Below, piece by piece: positions 20,030 to 30,885 of a stretch of 64,000 nucleotides of DNA. The stretch's first letter is position 1, and each line of letters opens with the position of its first letter. Source of the DNA: Saccharomycopsis phalli (Eukaryota > Ascomycota > Saccharomycetes > Ascoideales > Saccharomycopsidaceae); assembly GCA_020342235.1 (NCBI GenBank), contig CP073217.1, positions 372,001 through 436,000 on the forward strand, in the 5' to 3' direction. The notes below the pieces were generated by a model. It ran no database searches and was not told the origin of the DNA. It saw nothing but the letters and a program-made list of their open reading frames with translations. A program made the position numbers and the translations under genes.

Positions 20030-20709
20030 ATCCTTGTTGAGTTAAAATTGTTTTCGATAGATGTATATTTGAAAAGTTTCCGACTGTTGTATAATGAGAA
20101 TCATGGACAAAGCTGTTTAGCAGCACGGTTGATCTGCTAAAAAATAAACAAGGGATTTCTACATAACGTATTGAAACCGGTTAAGGGTGTCAAAATAAGA
20201 GAATTACGCATAATAATGCCAATTTAAGTATAAAGATATAGATTTACCAATATTGAAGCAACTGTAGAGTACCTGGTATTGTATATAAAGGTGCCACTTG
20301 GACTCTTTTTATAGCAAGAATATTTACGGTAGTCCGGCTATAATAATTGGAGATGTATAGCATAGTTCGAGAACATACTGTGGTGTTGTGATTACATTGC
20401 CTAACATCTTTTGCAAGGCTGTCATCTTCTCTTCGATGCAAGTTTTCTCTTTGATGAAATGATGTACACATTCCACCAATGTACGTCAAAATATTCCTTT
20501 GCAATTAATTTAATCAAGAATAGACCGTATTGATTAAATATATGATCAGAGCTACGTTCGATTCCATCGTCAATTTGTATTTTTACAAACTGGCAGTTGT
20601 AAATCGTAGAGGTGTTTGGTAGTGCAAAATAGAATTGACAGCACCCGATTATAACAAATAGCAATCAATTTAGTCACAAGCCATCGGCATCAAATCATGC
20701 CTGTAATAC
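20030..20709. other. intergenic region, nothing recognised
   Basis: AT-rich sequence between tRNA-Trp and the four-exon gene. Open frames here are short and unlike known proteins. Confidence 0.4.
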
Positions 20710-21792
20710 TTATGCTGGCTGCTTTTCATTGTCGCGCTCAATCAACTTTTCCACTCTTTTAAACTGACAGTTAGCCAAATTCCAAAAGCATAGTACTTAC
20801 AAAAATGAGAAATTCTGGACTCTCCAAGTTGGTCAAGAGAACCTCCTTTAATCTGACGTCGTCTAGTTCTAAGATGGAGCTAATTTCTCCCAATCTGTGG
20901 TCCAAGGCATGAAAGACGTCATTGTCCTGGTGCTTTTGTGATTCTCTATTCATTGCTACGTGCTTACTGACTGGCATATGGTTAACGTGTTCCAGATTGA
21001 CGGCTGGATGGCAAGAGTCAACATGACCATTTGGATTGACTTTTTCCGGTGGGAATGCCCCTGGTAATTCTCTTGCGGTTGTATGTTGTGAGGGGTTAGG
21101 ATTGATGCAAGGGTCTGGTTCGGTGGTTGCTTGGCTCATTACCTGCGAATTGGAATGAAATGTTTGGCTTATCATCTGCGGATTTGGTTGAACTGTCTGG
21201 CTCATTGGGATTACCTGCAAATTGGATTGTACTGTCTGGCTCATTGAGAATGCTTGGGAATTGGATTGTAGTGGTTGGCTCATTGAGAATACTTGCGAAT
21301 TGGCATTGTACAAATCTTCAAGATCCTTGACCTCGATCATATGACGATATTGCAACAATATCTCCTTTATGCTAGAGTAATCTTTCATTGAGCTAACATT
21401 GACTTGAAACTGCTTCAACTATTGTCAGTAAACATCAGTGCAACCAGCAACATACTTTTAAAGTAAAGTCCTGTGTGTCGATATCATAGTAGCGAATACC
21501 CACGACCAAGTTCTTGAGCAACACCTTGACGGGTGTGGATTTATTGTTTGATTCTGCAAGCTCGATAACACTACAGAGATCGCAATATTCCTATGGTTAG
21601 ACAGGATTATAGAAGGCTCGCCAACCGACTTACAATTGTCTTCCATTGATGGCGGACAATAATTTCCAAGGAAGGCGGTTTACCACGTCTTGAGGTGGGT
21701 GTGAGCTCAATAAACAAATCAGGGCTGTTTTGAATGTGCACCCAGCAATTTTCATTGTTGAGGAAGGAATATTTTGTCAAGCCGATGCGCAT
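20710..21792 (-). CDS. four-exon gene, possible Rec114-like meiotic recombination protein
   Basis: Four exons join cleanly: 21792-21634, 21590-21456, 21418-20801 and 20763-20710, giving 321 residues. The introns are 43, 37 and 37 nt. They begin GTAAGT, GTATGT and GTAAGT and end CTAACCATAG, CTGACAATAG and CTAACTGTCAG, so branch site and AG nearly touch. The N-terminal ~140 residues look like a compact beta-rich (PH-like) fold. The middle is a Gln/Ser/Asn-rich linker with repeated SQ(T/P)(V/L)Q motifs. The C terminus (LKEVLLTNLESPEFLIFFKRVEKLIE) is a helical motif like the end of Rec114, a factor for meiotic double-strand breaks. The splicing model is well supported by frame; the Rec114 call is tentative. 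Confidence 0.6.
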
Positions 21793-22014
21793 TGTGTGGG
21801 AAATGATAATGGTAATATGCAGAGATTATGGATGACGGTTTACAAGGTATGGTTTATTTATAGTTGATCTGGCGCTTAGGTATGCACCAGAATATGATGT
21901 ATAAATTATGTTTGTGTAAATGATGTTGTATCAATTCTGTTTATATAAATTATCATGGTTGGTTGAGTTAATTGATTATAATTTACACAACTATTATGAT
22001 TAACACAATGGTCA

Positions 22015-22245
22015 GGTAACATGATCAACAAACATGATCAACAAACATGATCAACAAACACGATCAAACACGATCACCAAGCATGATCAAACACGATAAC
22101 CAAACACGATCAAGTAATATGATCAACAAACATGGTTAATAAACACAATCAACAAACATGTCCAACCAACCATGGTCAACAAACATGTCCAACCAACCAT
22201 GGTCAACAAACATGTCCAACCAACCATGGTCAACAAACATATCCA
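22015..22245. repeat. minisatellite of ATGATCAACAAAC (about 14 bp) and a 27-bp variant
   Basis: A 14-bp ATGATCAACAAAC-type unit changes into three exact copies of a 27-bp unit (CAACAAACATGTCCAACCAAC plus CATGGT). The array ends about 90 bp beyond the RPL8 stop. Confidence 0.85.
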
Positions 22246-22338
22246 ACCACATACCTACAACCACACTCTAAACCATCTACATCATCTTTACACATCTAAT
22301 CAATTTACACATTAATTATGGTCGGTTACATTTACTAA

Positions 22339-23242
22339 CTAAATCTTAGCCTCGGCAGCAGCCTTGGAAGCTCTCTTGGCCAACTTAGCAACAGTCTTAG
22401 CACCCATCAAACCACCACCCCAGTGTCTTCTGGTCTCCTCGTATTTCTCGTTGAAGTTGGCGTTGATGGTGTCAACCAAAGTGGCCAAAGCAGCCTTGTC
22501 CTCGGCCTTTACCTCGGTCAAAGCAGCAACAGCAGCAGTCTTTTGGTGCACCAAGGTACCCAATCTAGCCTTACCCTTGACGATGGCGTATGGAACACCC
22601 ATCTTTCTGCACAAGGCTGGCAAGAAGACGACCAACTCAATTGGGTCGACGTCGTTAGCAATCAAGACCAACGATGGCTTCTTGTTCTCGATCAAAGCAA
22701 CAACGTGGTTCAAACCGTACTTGACAGTGTATGGCTTTGGAGAAGCTTCCTGCTTGGTCTTACCGTCAGCAATGGCAGCAGCCTCGTTGGTCAATCTCTC
22801 CTTCTTCTCGGCCTTGGTCTCTGGACGGTACTTGTTTAACAATTTGAAAGCCTGCGCAGCAGTGTTACGGTCCAAAGTGTGTTGGAACTGAGCAATAGCT
22901 GGTGGAACCTTCAATCTGATGCTCAAGATCTTCTTTTGTCTTTGCAATCTAATGTATTCTGGCCATTTGACAAAACGAGCCAAGTTACGCTTTGGCTGAA
23001 CAGCTTGGCCAATACCAAAGTTTCTTGGTGTAGCAGACGTCAATGGGTTCTTGGCGGACTTGCCCTTTGCCGATTTAGACGCAAATGGTGATGGTGCAAC
23101 CTTCTTACCTTTTGGAGCCTGTCGTTAGTACGGTGTCGCCAACATGACAACCATCGTGATTAACAAGCCTGTCCCAATCTCTGATGCACAATACAGACTT
23201 ATTCGTTCCTCGATGGGTGCCTCCTTTACTCAACATACCATT
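22339..23242 (-). CDS. RPL8: ribosomal protein eL8 (Rpl8), ATG-only first exon
   Basis: A 260-residue 60S subunit protein of the L7Ae family. Exon 1 is just the start codon (23242-23240). A 121-nt intron (23239-23119) follows, starting GTATGT and ending TACTAACGACAG. Exon 2 (23118-22339) begins [16 protein letters not shown] and continues [23 protein letters not shown], nearly identical to yeast Rpl8 (256 residues). The L7Ae core includes [26 protein letters not shown]. Reading the uninterrupted frame alone would miss the first 26 residues. It is divergent from RPL4, with 260 bp between the two start codons. Confidence 0.96.
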
Positions 23243-23502
23243 TTGATAATACTTTGTCTAAAAATTTTTTGGTAATTTTCAATATTCAGCCAAGGTGTGC
23301 AGGTTAGGCAGCCCCAGCACAGCATTCACCTGCGAGCAATACTTACCCGGGTTGTGTGACAGTGTCTCACACGTGTCATACACGTGTAATGCTACAGGAC
23401 CAATGTAACGGTGTCCGGGTGTTGATTTACTTACCCTGCCGCACACGCCCTCTGGGAAACTTTTTTTTCCAAAGTGCAAAGTGAAAAATTATACCACTAA
23501 CA
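23243..23502. promoter_or_regulatory. shared divergent promoter of RPL8 and RPL4
   Basis: The 260-bp gap contains two CACGTG motifs near 23371 and 23383 (CACACGTGTCATACACGTGT). A GTCCGGGTGTTG stretch near 23416 resembles a Rap1-type site on the reverse strand, and ACCCGGG lies near 23347. Such motifs often drive ribosomal protein genes in yeasts; factor binding is inferred. Confidence 0.5.
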
Positions 23503-24510
23503 ATGTCCACTGCTCGTCCACAAGTTTCTGTTTTTGCTGTCGATGGAAAATTGACTTCCACCAGCTTGCCTTTGCCAGTTGTCTTCAAGGCCCCAATCAG
23601 ACCAGATATCGTCCACTCTGTGTTCACCAGAATCAACAAGAACAAGAGACAGGCTTATGCTGTCGCTGAAAACGCTGGTCACCAAACCTCTGCTGAGTCC
23701 TGGGGTACCGGTCGTGCTGTTGCCAGAATTCCAAGAGTTGGAGGTTCTGGTACCCACAGATCCGGTCAAGCCGCTTTCGGAAACATGTGTCGTGGAGGTA
23801 GAATGTTCGCTCCAACCAAGACCTGGAGAAGATGGAACGTCAAGGTGAACCACAACGAGAAGAGATACGCCACTGCTTCTGCTATTGCTGCTTCTGCTGT
23901 GCCATCGTTGGTTTTGGCCCGTGGTCACAAGATCGAGACCGTGGCTGAGGTTCCATTGGTTATTGCTTCTGACGTTGAGTCTATCACCAAGACCAAGGAG
24001 GCTGTTGCCGTCTTGAAGGCTGTCGGTGCTCACAGAGACGTTGTCAAGGTCATCAAGTCCAAGAAGTTGCGTGCTGGTAAGGGTAAGTTGAGAGGTAGAA
24101 GATTCACCCAAAGAAGAGGACCATTGGTTGTCTACGGTGAGGACAAGGGATTGGTCAAGGCCTTTAGAAACATCCCAGGTGTCGAGACTGCTTCCGTCAC
24201 CTCCTTGGGCTTGTTGCAATTGGCTCCAGGTGCTCACTTGGGAAGATTTGTCATCTGGACTGCTTCTGCTTTCGCCAAGTTGGACGCTGTCTACGAGTCC
24301 AAGTCTGGCTTTGAGTTGCCATCTAACATCATCTCCAACTCTGACGTCACCAGATTGATCAACTCTACTGAGATCCAGTCTGTTGTCAGAGCTGCTGGCC
24401 AAGCTTCTCAAAAGAGAACCCACGTTCAAAAGAAGAACCCATTGAAGAACAAGCAGGTTATGTTGAGATTGAACCCATACGCCAAGGTTGCCAAGGCTGC
24501 TAAGAAATAA
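23503..24510 (+). CDS. RPL4: ribosomal protein uL4 (Rpl4)
   Basis: A 335-residue 60S subunit protein that lines the polypeptide exit tunnel. It opens [14 protein letters not shown] and contains the conserved loop [18 protein letters not shown] and [18 protein letters not shown]. The C-terminal extension ends KNPYAK-like in [15 protein letters not shown] and is somewhat shorter than in S. cerevisiae (362). Codon use is strongly biased, as expected for a highly expressed gene, and I noticed no CTG codon. No intron. Confidence 0.97.
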   Translation: MSTARPQVSVFAVDGKLTSTSLPLPVVFKAPIRPDIVHSVFTRINKNKRQAYAVAENAGHQTSAESWGTGRAVARIPRVGGSGTHRSGQAAFGNMCRGGRMFAPTKTWRRWNVKVNHNEKRYATASAIAASAVPSLVLARGHKIETVAEVPLVIASDVESITKTKEAVAVLKAVGAHRDVVKVIKSKKLRAGKGKLRGRRFTQRRGPLVVYGEDKGLVKAFRNIPGVETASVTSLGLLQLAPGAHLGRFVIWTASAFAKLDAVYESKSGFELPSNIISNSDVTRLINSTEIQSVVRAAGQASQKRTHVQKKNPLKNKQVMLRLNPYAKVAKAAKK

Positions 24511-25940
24511 GTATGTTAGGTGTGAATATCTAGTGTTGTAGGAGATATGTATGCTAGGAGTTAATATCCAGTGTTGTATGAAATATATATGCTAGGGATG
24601 AATGTCTAGTGCTGTAGTTGGGTGATATCGAGTATTGAGTAAATGCTGTGTGTGATGATGGTAGATAAAGGTTTATGGGATGTTGGCGAAGTGCGTTAGA
24701 AATAGTGAAACTGTTTGTGAATTTGTAAATCCATAATCTAGAAAATTATCGTTACGACTTTTGAGAAGCACTGTATTCACAGTAGCTACTTTAAAACACA
24801 CACAGTACCCAGAAGCACTACCAGGTTATAAGTTGCACCATGATAAGCAGTATAAGTAGCAGAGGTACATGGAATAGCTAGTATATTCCCTCAAAAAAAT
24901 ATGTAGAAAGGGGCCCTATAATTATGTAAATGGGATGACACAGTCGAATCACAATCTTAGTAACAAATGATGTTGCATGAAGGTAATGCTGTTATTGTCA
25001 AAGATGGAAACGATAATAGAGAGACGGGGGTTTAGTATTTCTAAGATGATATTGAAGTTGCTTTATTACAGACAGCATCATTTTGACCATGAAGCGGAGC
25101 TGATTTCTCTGCCGGCAAATTAGTGAGTTAATGAATTTGTATTTAGTTTAATTAGCAAAAGGTGTACCAATTATTCATGTGGTCACTCGATTTTAAAGAA
25201 AAAATATAAATTAGAGTAAATTTACATTAATCATGGTTCAATTAATTGGAAATTATCTTTGGCCAGAAACACCAGAAACTTTTGATCAAATGTTAAATTC
25301 ACCAAATTAATTTCTCAACAGAGTTCACCTTACAAATGAATGTTGCACTCGCTAGGTTGACTTGTATATCCATAATATTAATAAAAATTGTGTTAGAAGT
25401 AGTGAGATAAATCAGCAAAAGAATGACGTAATTACTATAATTGTCTATATTGATGCATGCAATTCCTAGAAAGAGTTATGGACTCTTGCTACTTTTAGAA
25501 AGGCAATAGCATCTTGGAACTCCTCAAAAAAAAAAAAAAAAAAATAGAATCCTGATAGTTCTTAGAAAGAGCTATAACATCTTGCTACTTAAAAGGCTAT
25601 ACCTTGCTACTTAAAAGGCTATACCTTGCTACTTAAAAAGACTATACCTTGCTACTTACAAAATTTACATCGCCCTAATGTGCCAACATTTTACAACACC
25701 AATAGATCCAGTGGCCCAGAATCCCATTAAATACATTAAATCCAACTCATTAGCCCACGAATCTACACTCCTAAGTCAACATCGCATTGCATCTTTCCCA
25801 CTCGTGCATTCGCACCGCATTTCATGTCACCACAAAAATGGACTCCACGTCAAGCGGCACGTGCCATTTGACGCAGTAGCAACCTACAAAAGCAACTTTC
25901 TCAACTATTTATACCACACCAAATCCACCTCACTGCAAAA
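24511..25940. other. long intergenic region with small repeats
   Basis: 1.4 kb without a supported gene. A poly-A run lies at about 25525. A 21-23-bp repeat CTTGCTACTTAAAAGGCTATAC occurs three to four times at 25580-25660. A very AT-rich block at 25130-25320 holds a 25-codon ATG frame at 25239 and looks compositionally unlike its surroundings. Confidence 0.5.
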
Positions 25941-26840
25941 ATGCACAAGACCTATTCTTTACGTGATAGCAGGGCCCCTACTCAACAAGAGCTCAATGTA
26001 CCAGCGCCGCCAACCTCATCCACCAAAAGTGGCAAATTCTTTGGCAAGGGATCGCTTTCCGGAGCGCTTCGGAAGTCGACTGCGGGGACTTTGGCGCCAA
26101 ATCTTTCGCGGAAGCTTGCACAGTACATCAAGATAGAAAAGAATGTCATGAGAGCCATTGAGCTTACCGCGCGGGAGCGTCGTGAGGTTGCAAAGCAATT
26201 ATCTGTGTGGGGCGAGGAGAACGATGACGATGTGTCGGACATCAGCGACAAGTTGGGGGTGTTGCTCTACGAGATTGCCGAGTTGGAGGACCAGTTCATT
26301 GACAAGTATGACCAGTACCGAATCACATTGAAGTACATCCGGAACATTGAGGCGTCGACCCAACCTACTCGAGACCGAAAGGCCAAGATCACTGACGAGA
26401 TTGCCCACTTGAAGTACAAGGACCCGCTGTCTCCGAAATTGGAGACTTTGGAGCAGGAGCTTGTGCGGGCCGAGGCCGAGTCCTTGGTTGCCGAGGCCCA
26501 GTTGTCGAATATCACCCGTGAGAAGTTGAAGTTGGCGTTCCAGTACCAGTTTGATGCGATGATCGAGCTTTCTGAGAAGGTTGCTTTGGTCGCTGGCTAC
26601 GGGAAGTCGTTGTTGGAGTTGTTGGATACTACCTCAGTGACTCCAGGGGAAACTAGACCAGCTTACGACGGCTACGAGGCGTCTAAGCAGATTATCATTG
26701 ACGCTGAAAACGCGTTGCACCAATGGACTGCAGAGTCGGCAGTAGTTAAGCCGGCGTTGTCGCTCCACCAAACGGGGGAGGAAGTCTATGAAGAGGAAGA
26801 GGAACAAGTGGACGATGGGGAGATTGAGCCAGAAAAGTAG
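25941..26840 (+). CDS. PIL1: eisosome core BAR protein (Pil1/Lsp1)
   Basis: A 299-residue protein that polymerises under the plasma membrane to form eisosomes and MCC furrows, and binds PI(4,5)P2. The N-terminal segment MHKTYSLRDSRAP is the conserved phosphorylated lead-in. The BAR domain spans about 40-260 and includes ELEDQFIDKYDQYR, EQELVRAEAESLVAEAQLSNITREKLK and TPGETRPAYDGYEASKQII, all close to Pil1 and Lsp1. The C-terminal acidic tail (EEVYEEEEEQVDDGE) is typical. Pil1 versus Lsp1 cannot be settled from one member. Confidence 0.95.
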   Translation: MHKTYSLRDSRAPTQQELNVPAPPTSSTKSGKFFGKGSLSGALRKSTAGTLAPNLSRKLAQYIKIEKNVMRAIELTARERREVAKQLSVWGEENDDDVSDISDKLGVLLYEIAELEDQFIDKYDQYRITLKYIRNIEASTQPTRDRKAKITDEIAHLKYKDPLSPKLETLEQELVRAEAESLVAEAQLSNITREKLKLAFQYQFDAMIELSEKVALVAGYGKSLLELLDTTSVTPGETRPAYDGYEASKQIIIDAENALHQWTAESAVVKPALSLHQTGEEVYEEEEEQVDDGEIEPEK

Positions 26841-28014
26841 CAAGAAGGTGCTTGATATACTGACTAATATACTGTGTTGTTGTCGTAAGACTGACTTGAG
26901 TTGTAAGGCTGACCGGAGTCTGGGGAAATGCGACCGGGTAATCGGGTCTGCCGGCATTATTGGCGGGGCAGAATACATTTTTTCTCGACTGGACGTTTGG
27001 CATTTCTGGGATGGAGATATTTCTGTATTTCTGTATTTATGGTGTTGGCGTAATTATGATATTGGCATAGTTATGATATTTCCGTAATTATGGCTCTCCC
27101 GCAATTATGGCTAATTATTTTCGCCTTGTCAATTGCTAATTAGCCGAGCACTAAACTATGCAGGGTAACACGCTTATGCAGTGTTTCGCACGGTTGTCAT
27201 TGTAGTAGAATTGGGAGGCACGTGGGAATTCCATCATCTTATTTGGACGACACCGAAAGCAAGGAAAAGATAAAGACTGAAAATTGAGATAAATAGGCCA
27301 AGGGTCTGGAATTTTCCAACGTTGGATAGGAGTGCGTGTAAAAATAGTGCGAGGGAAATTACGCCAAGCCTGTGACGCTGAGAGAATACTTGAGGATAAA
27401 AAAATTAAATTGCCGATACGAGTACAAGTCTGAAGGGATAATATATTGGGGACGGTATAAAAGTATTAACAAGGGTATTACGTTATAAAAATAGTAAGCT
27501 GTTGATACTAAAATATAATAAGATATTAATACAAAGATAAGATATATTAGAATCTACTTGGGATCTAAGACAAGAGGATTTATACGTGAGATCTAACAAA
27601 ACAGAGTGTATACAGAGGGAATTGTGATATTGAAGGTATAGTGATATTGAAGGTATTGTGATATTGAAGGTATAGTGATATTGAAGGTATAGTGATATTG
27701 AAGTATTGTTGAGATACATAATAATTGGAATTACGCTGGCTCTGGCCGAGAATAACTTGAGGTTACTATCGATGAGGTACGTGCTACGATCGTACGATAT
27801 TGAGAGTAGTCTAAACAAACGATACGCAAATTGTTTGGATCTTTTGCACGCCTTGAATTGATATAGTATTGGTATTGATTAATATTGATATTGATTAATA
27901 TTGACATCGATTGGTATTGACATCGATTGGTATTGACATCGATTGGTATTGACATCAATTGGTATTGACATCAATTGGTACTGAGTATTAACACCAAATC
28001 ATCACTCACACATC
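26841..28014. other. intergenic region with two minisatellites
   Basis: A 17-bp unit GATATTGAAGGTATAGT is repeated about five times at 27625-27710. A 16-bp unit TATTGACATCGATTGG is repeated about six times at 27865-27985, ending only 30 bp before the SPX-RING start, so it probably lies in that gene's promoter or leader. Nothing else recognised. Confidence 0.65.
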
Positions 28015-29406
28015 ATGAAGTTCGGAAAATACTTTGAACACGAACTCGTCAGCCTGAACATCCCCCAGGAATGGATCGACTCCTCCATCCAGTACAAACT
28101 TCTAAAAAAACGAATCCACCGCTTCGCAGAGGAACTCACTGCCCTTGGATTGACAAAAGAAACCTTGGTCAGCTTGCTAGACCCCAAATCCGCTTCGCTC
28201 CAGAACCCAGAATCGTGCGTCGCAACGTCTCTGGAAACCACAGACGAACCCACGTTGGACACCGAAAATGTGCACTACTCCCTCGATATCTTGGTGGAGC
28301 CGCTATCTGACACTCTGGTTCCGCGGATCCAGTACTTGTACCAGCAGAATAACCACTATATTCGGCCACAGCTTGTGATTGACCTCACGGGAAATGATGC
28401 TGCTGCCTCGGTGATTAGAAAACGTGTGCGGGAATACATCGAGGGACAACAGAGCCATAGCCAAGTTCATGTTATGGATGACAGCCGGATTCCGTTGCTA
28501 GAAGGCGCGTGTCGGATCACAGTGACCATGGACCAGGACGCAAAGTTCTTCCAGATGATCTTTGACGAGTTGCATGAGTTGGAGCGGATCAAATCGCACC
28601 ACGAGACGGCAATGAGGAAGACAGTGGAAGAAGTGGCAGTGGTTATTGGCACATTGACGTCGCCTGACAAATGGCGATCTGACATGGACCGTTGGCGGGA
28701 GATCTTTGAGTTGTACTTGGAGAACCGGATCTTCTTTGTGAGCGACGACTTGCACGGCGAAAGAAGCATTGTCGATGCCCAGAAGCGGTTGTTGGGGTTT
28801 CTGAAAGAGGTCGAGGGCGGGAACTTGGTTCGGGGATTCAAACACAACCGGTCCAAGGAGGCATTTTTTGCGTTCTTCACGCTAAACACCGAGTTACTCC
28901 GCGCATTGAAGTACCAAAAGCTCAACCAACTTGCCATTGACAAGATATTGAAGAAGTTTGACAAGCAAACCGCCCTCACTGTGAAAAACCAGTTCCCGTC
29001 ATTGATCTCCCATGGCCTGTTTATGAGCCTGTCGTTTGCCCAGGAACTCTACGCAGTCATCACCGAACGGCTCGTGACAATCGTGCCCCAATTGGACGAC
29101 TACAACTGTCCCGTGTGCCTCAGCTTGGCATATAAACCAATCCGCCTCGCCTGCAGTCACGTGTTCTGCGTCCAGTGTTTGATCCAGCTCCAACGGGAGA
29201 AAAAGTCGCATTGTCCAGTGTGTCGTGCCGACGTGGTTTTAAAAGCAGATAGCCGAAACGTCGACTGGGAGAGGTTGGAGTTTATGAAACGGAACTTCCC
29301 CAAGCAGGTCAAGGAAAAGACCAAGGAACGGCGCAAGATCATTGAGCAGGAGCACTATGCTCTGGTCATGGCTCAGTATGGCCAGAGACAGTGCACAATA
29401 GTGTAG
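28015..29406 (+). CDS. SPX-RING protein, probable phosphate-linked E3 ubiquitin ligase
   Basis: A 463-residue protein with an N-terminal SPX domain and a C-terminal RING finger. The SPX part begins MKFGKYFEHELVSLNIPQEW, includes SSIQYKLLKKRI, and ends near ILKKFDKQTALTV (about residue 325). SPX domains sense inositol pyrophosphates. The RING (about 366-405) reads CPVCLSLAY.. ..CSHVFCVQC.. ..CPVCR, a complete C3HC4 set. The same architecture occurs in plant NLA and in filamentous fungi. A role in ubiquitination tied to phosphate status is inferred from domains. Several CTG codons fall at weakly conserved positions. Confidence 0.9.
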   Translation: MKFGKYFEHELVSLNIPQEWIDSSIQYKLLKKRIHRFAEELTALGLTKETLVSLLDPKSASLQNPESCVATSLETTDEPTLDTENVHYSLDILVEPLSDTLVPRIQYLYQQNNHYIRPQLVIDLTGNDAAASVIRKRVREYIEGQQSHSQVHVMDDSRIPLLEGACRITVTMDQDAKFFQMIFDELHELERIKSHHETAMRKTVEEVAVVIGTLTSPDKWRSDMDRWREIFELYLENRIFFVSDDLHGERSIVDAQKRLLGFLKEVEGGNLVRGFKHNRSKEAFFAFFTLNTELLRALKYQKLNQLAIDKILKKFDKQTALTVKNQFPSLISHGLFMSLSFAQELYAVITERLVTIVPQLDDYNCPVCLSLAYKPIRLACSHVFCVQCLIQLQREKKSHCPVCRADVVLKADSRNVDWERLEFMKRNFPKQVKEKTKERRKIIEQEHYALVMAQYGQRQCTIV

Positions 29407-29652
29407 GTTTTAGTGGAGCAGAATGGTTTATAGGAGTTTGTAGCCATTGCAAGATATGTGTTAATATTAGAGACGCGCGATATGAAACTGTAAGATACCA
29501 AGTCAATGCATTTTATTTGTTACAGGTATAATAAAGCGGTGTATTGTATTTGTAATGTATCTTGGGTGATTATCCAGGAGTAATCGTAGGAGTTCGAGTC
29601 TTGTACCAGAAAGAATCAAGGTACAGACTTTATTACACTAATTACGAGGGGT

Positions 29653-29982
29653 TGCAATAAAAAGAGGATTCCACTTTTCGGTTCCATTCATGACCCAATC
29701 CTCTGTCACAAAGGACATGATCTAGCCCAGTCCATTTTCTTTCTACAGAACATGGCCTTTCTCATGGTTTCTTGTTATCCTTAGAACATCTTCTTTGCTC
29801 TTTGCAGAACTCCCTCATTCTAACTTATTTTCTGGCCCAATCTGTACAAAGGCAATGACACTGCCGAGTTTATTTCTACAGAGAGAACAAGTATCCTTTT
29901 CCAAGTATAAATAGACCGACTTTTCTTTGTCGAAAAAGTATATTTTAGCTTTTATCTCGACGTATTTTAGTTACTATATTAC
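29653..29982 (+). mobile_element. solo LTR-like element (fossil), about 330 bp
   Basis: A 330-bp stretch with an internal TATAAATAG box near 29908 and the terminal block TTTTAGTTACTATATTAC shared with fragments near 10.19 and 43.83 kb. A possible 5-bp direct repeat GGGGT flanks it. No coding sequence. Family within LTR retroelements cannot be set; the divergence between copies suggests an old insertion. Confidence 0.45.
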
Positions 29983-30289
29983 GGGGTTACTGGTTATGGA
30001 TTAGGCAATTGGCATAGATGTTGCGATTTACATCATTACTTGGCTACTCATGCTTTGATGGCGCATATGTAGTGAAGCGTATATATAATTAGTATCGCCC
30101 ATGTATCAAAGTTTATATGAATTAAGATGGCCTTTAGATATGCTCCAGTAAAGGGTCTGACTTGCCATTATGTCAAAAGAAACCATTGAGATGAAAACAT
30201 AGGACCTGGATTTAGAAAATTTTGGATGGAGGAGTCGGGAATGATTAAACCTTACCTAGTGTAATAAGAAGGGTTTTAATTTTTTTCTG

Positions 30290-30465
30290 GGTAGCCACAA
30301 TTATTCCTTGATTTTTCATATTCTCCTTGGCTTGTAATTTCTATATCTTTCCGGTGGTTGTGCTTTCCTCCATCAAAGGTTGATATATTTCGTCCCAAAT
30401 ATAGTCTGACTTAATAGTCAAGTGATATTTTAGCCATTTCACCAACTCGTATCATAGTAACCATC
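30290..30465 (+). mobile_element. LTR-like partial copy (fossil)
   Basis: Ends in ATTTTAGCCATTTCACCAACTCGTATCATAGTAAC, trimmed here to the shared motif CACCAACTCGTAT, matching the other LTR-like fragments. An inverted piece of the same family (GGACCTGGCTAGATCATAG) lies just downstream near 30645. Strongly decayed. Confidence 0.35.
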
Positions 30466-30885
30466 TCTCCGCTTGCTGAAAAGCATTTCCAGTTCTCCAA
30501 AACTAAATCCTGTTTGCTATTACTCTCCCGACTTACAATCTGCTTTCCATGGATCATCTCTTTTTACCAAGATGGATGCCCGACTTGGCTACTCGATTTG
30601 CAAATGAAATGAAATAGCTAGGATACGAACCAGTGGAAAAGAAATGGACCTGGCTAGATCATAGTTTTTGAGAGAATAGGCCAGCCGGGAAGTCATTTCT
30701 GAAATAGACAGGAGTTATGAAAGAAGAGATGAAAGAAAGAGAAAGTCAATCCAATTACGTGTTTCAACATTTGATCATGGCATTTAAAATCAACCAAAAT
30801 TTCACAAACTCAAAGCTGATCATTATAAACTCAAAGTTATCATCACACCCATTAATCTCTCCAGCAAAACTTCTCAAATAACCAG
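30466..30885. other. intergenic region
   Basis: Apart from the inverted LTR-like piece near 30600-30680, I see no feature here. Confidence 0.35.

Noticed and set aside
23497-24429. 310-codon frame opposite RPL4
   Set aside because: Antisense shadow of a strongly biased ribosomal protein gene; Ser/Gly/Leu-rich without homology.
29580-29620. GGAGTTCGAGTCTTG resembling a tRNA T-loop/B box
   Set aside because: No acceptor or anticodon stem can be formed around it.
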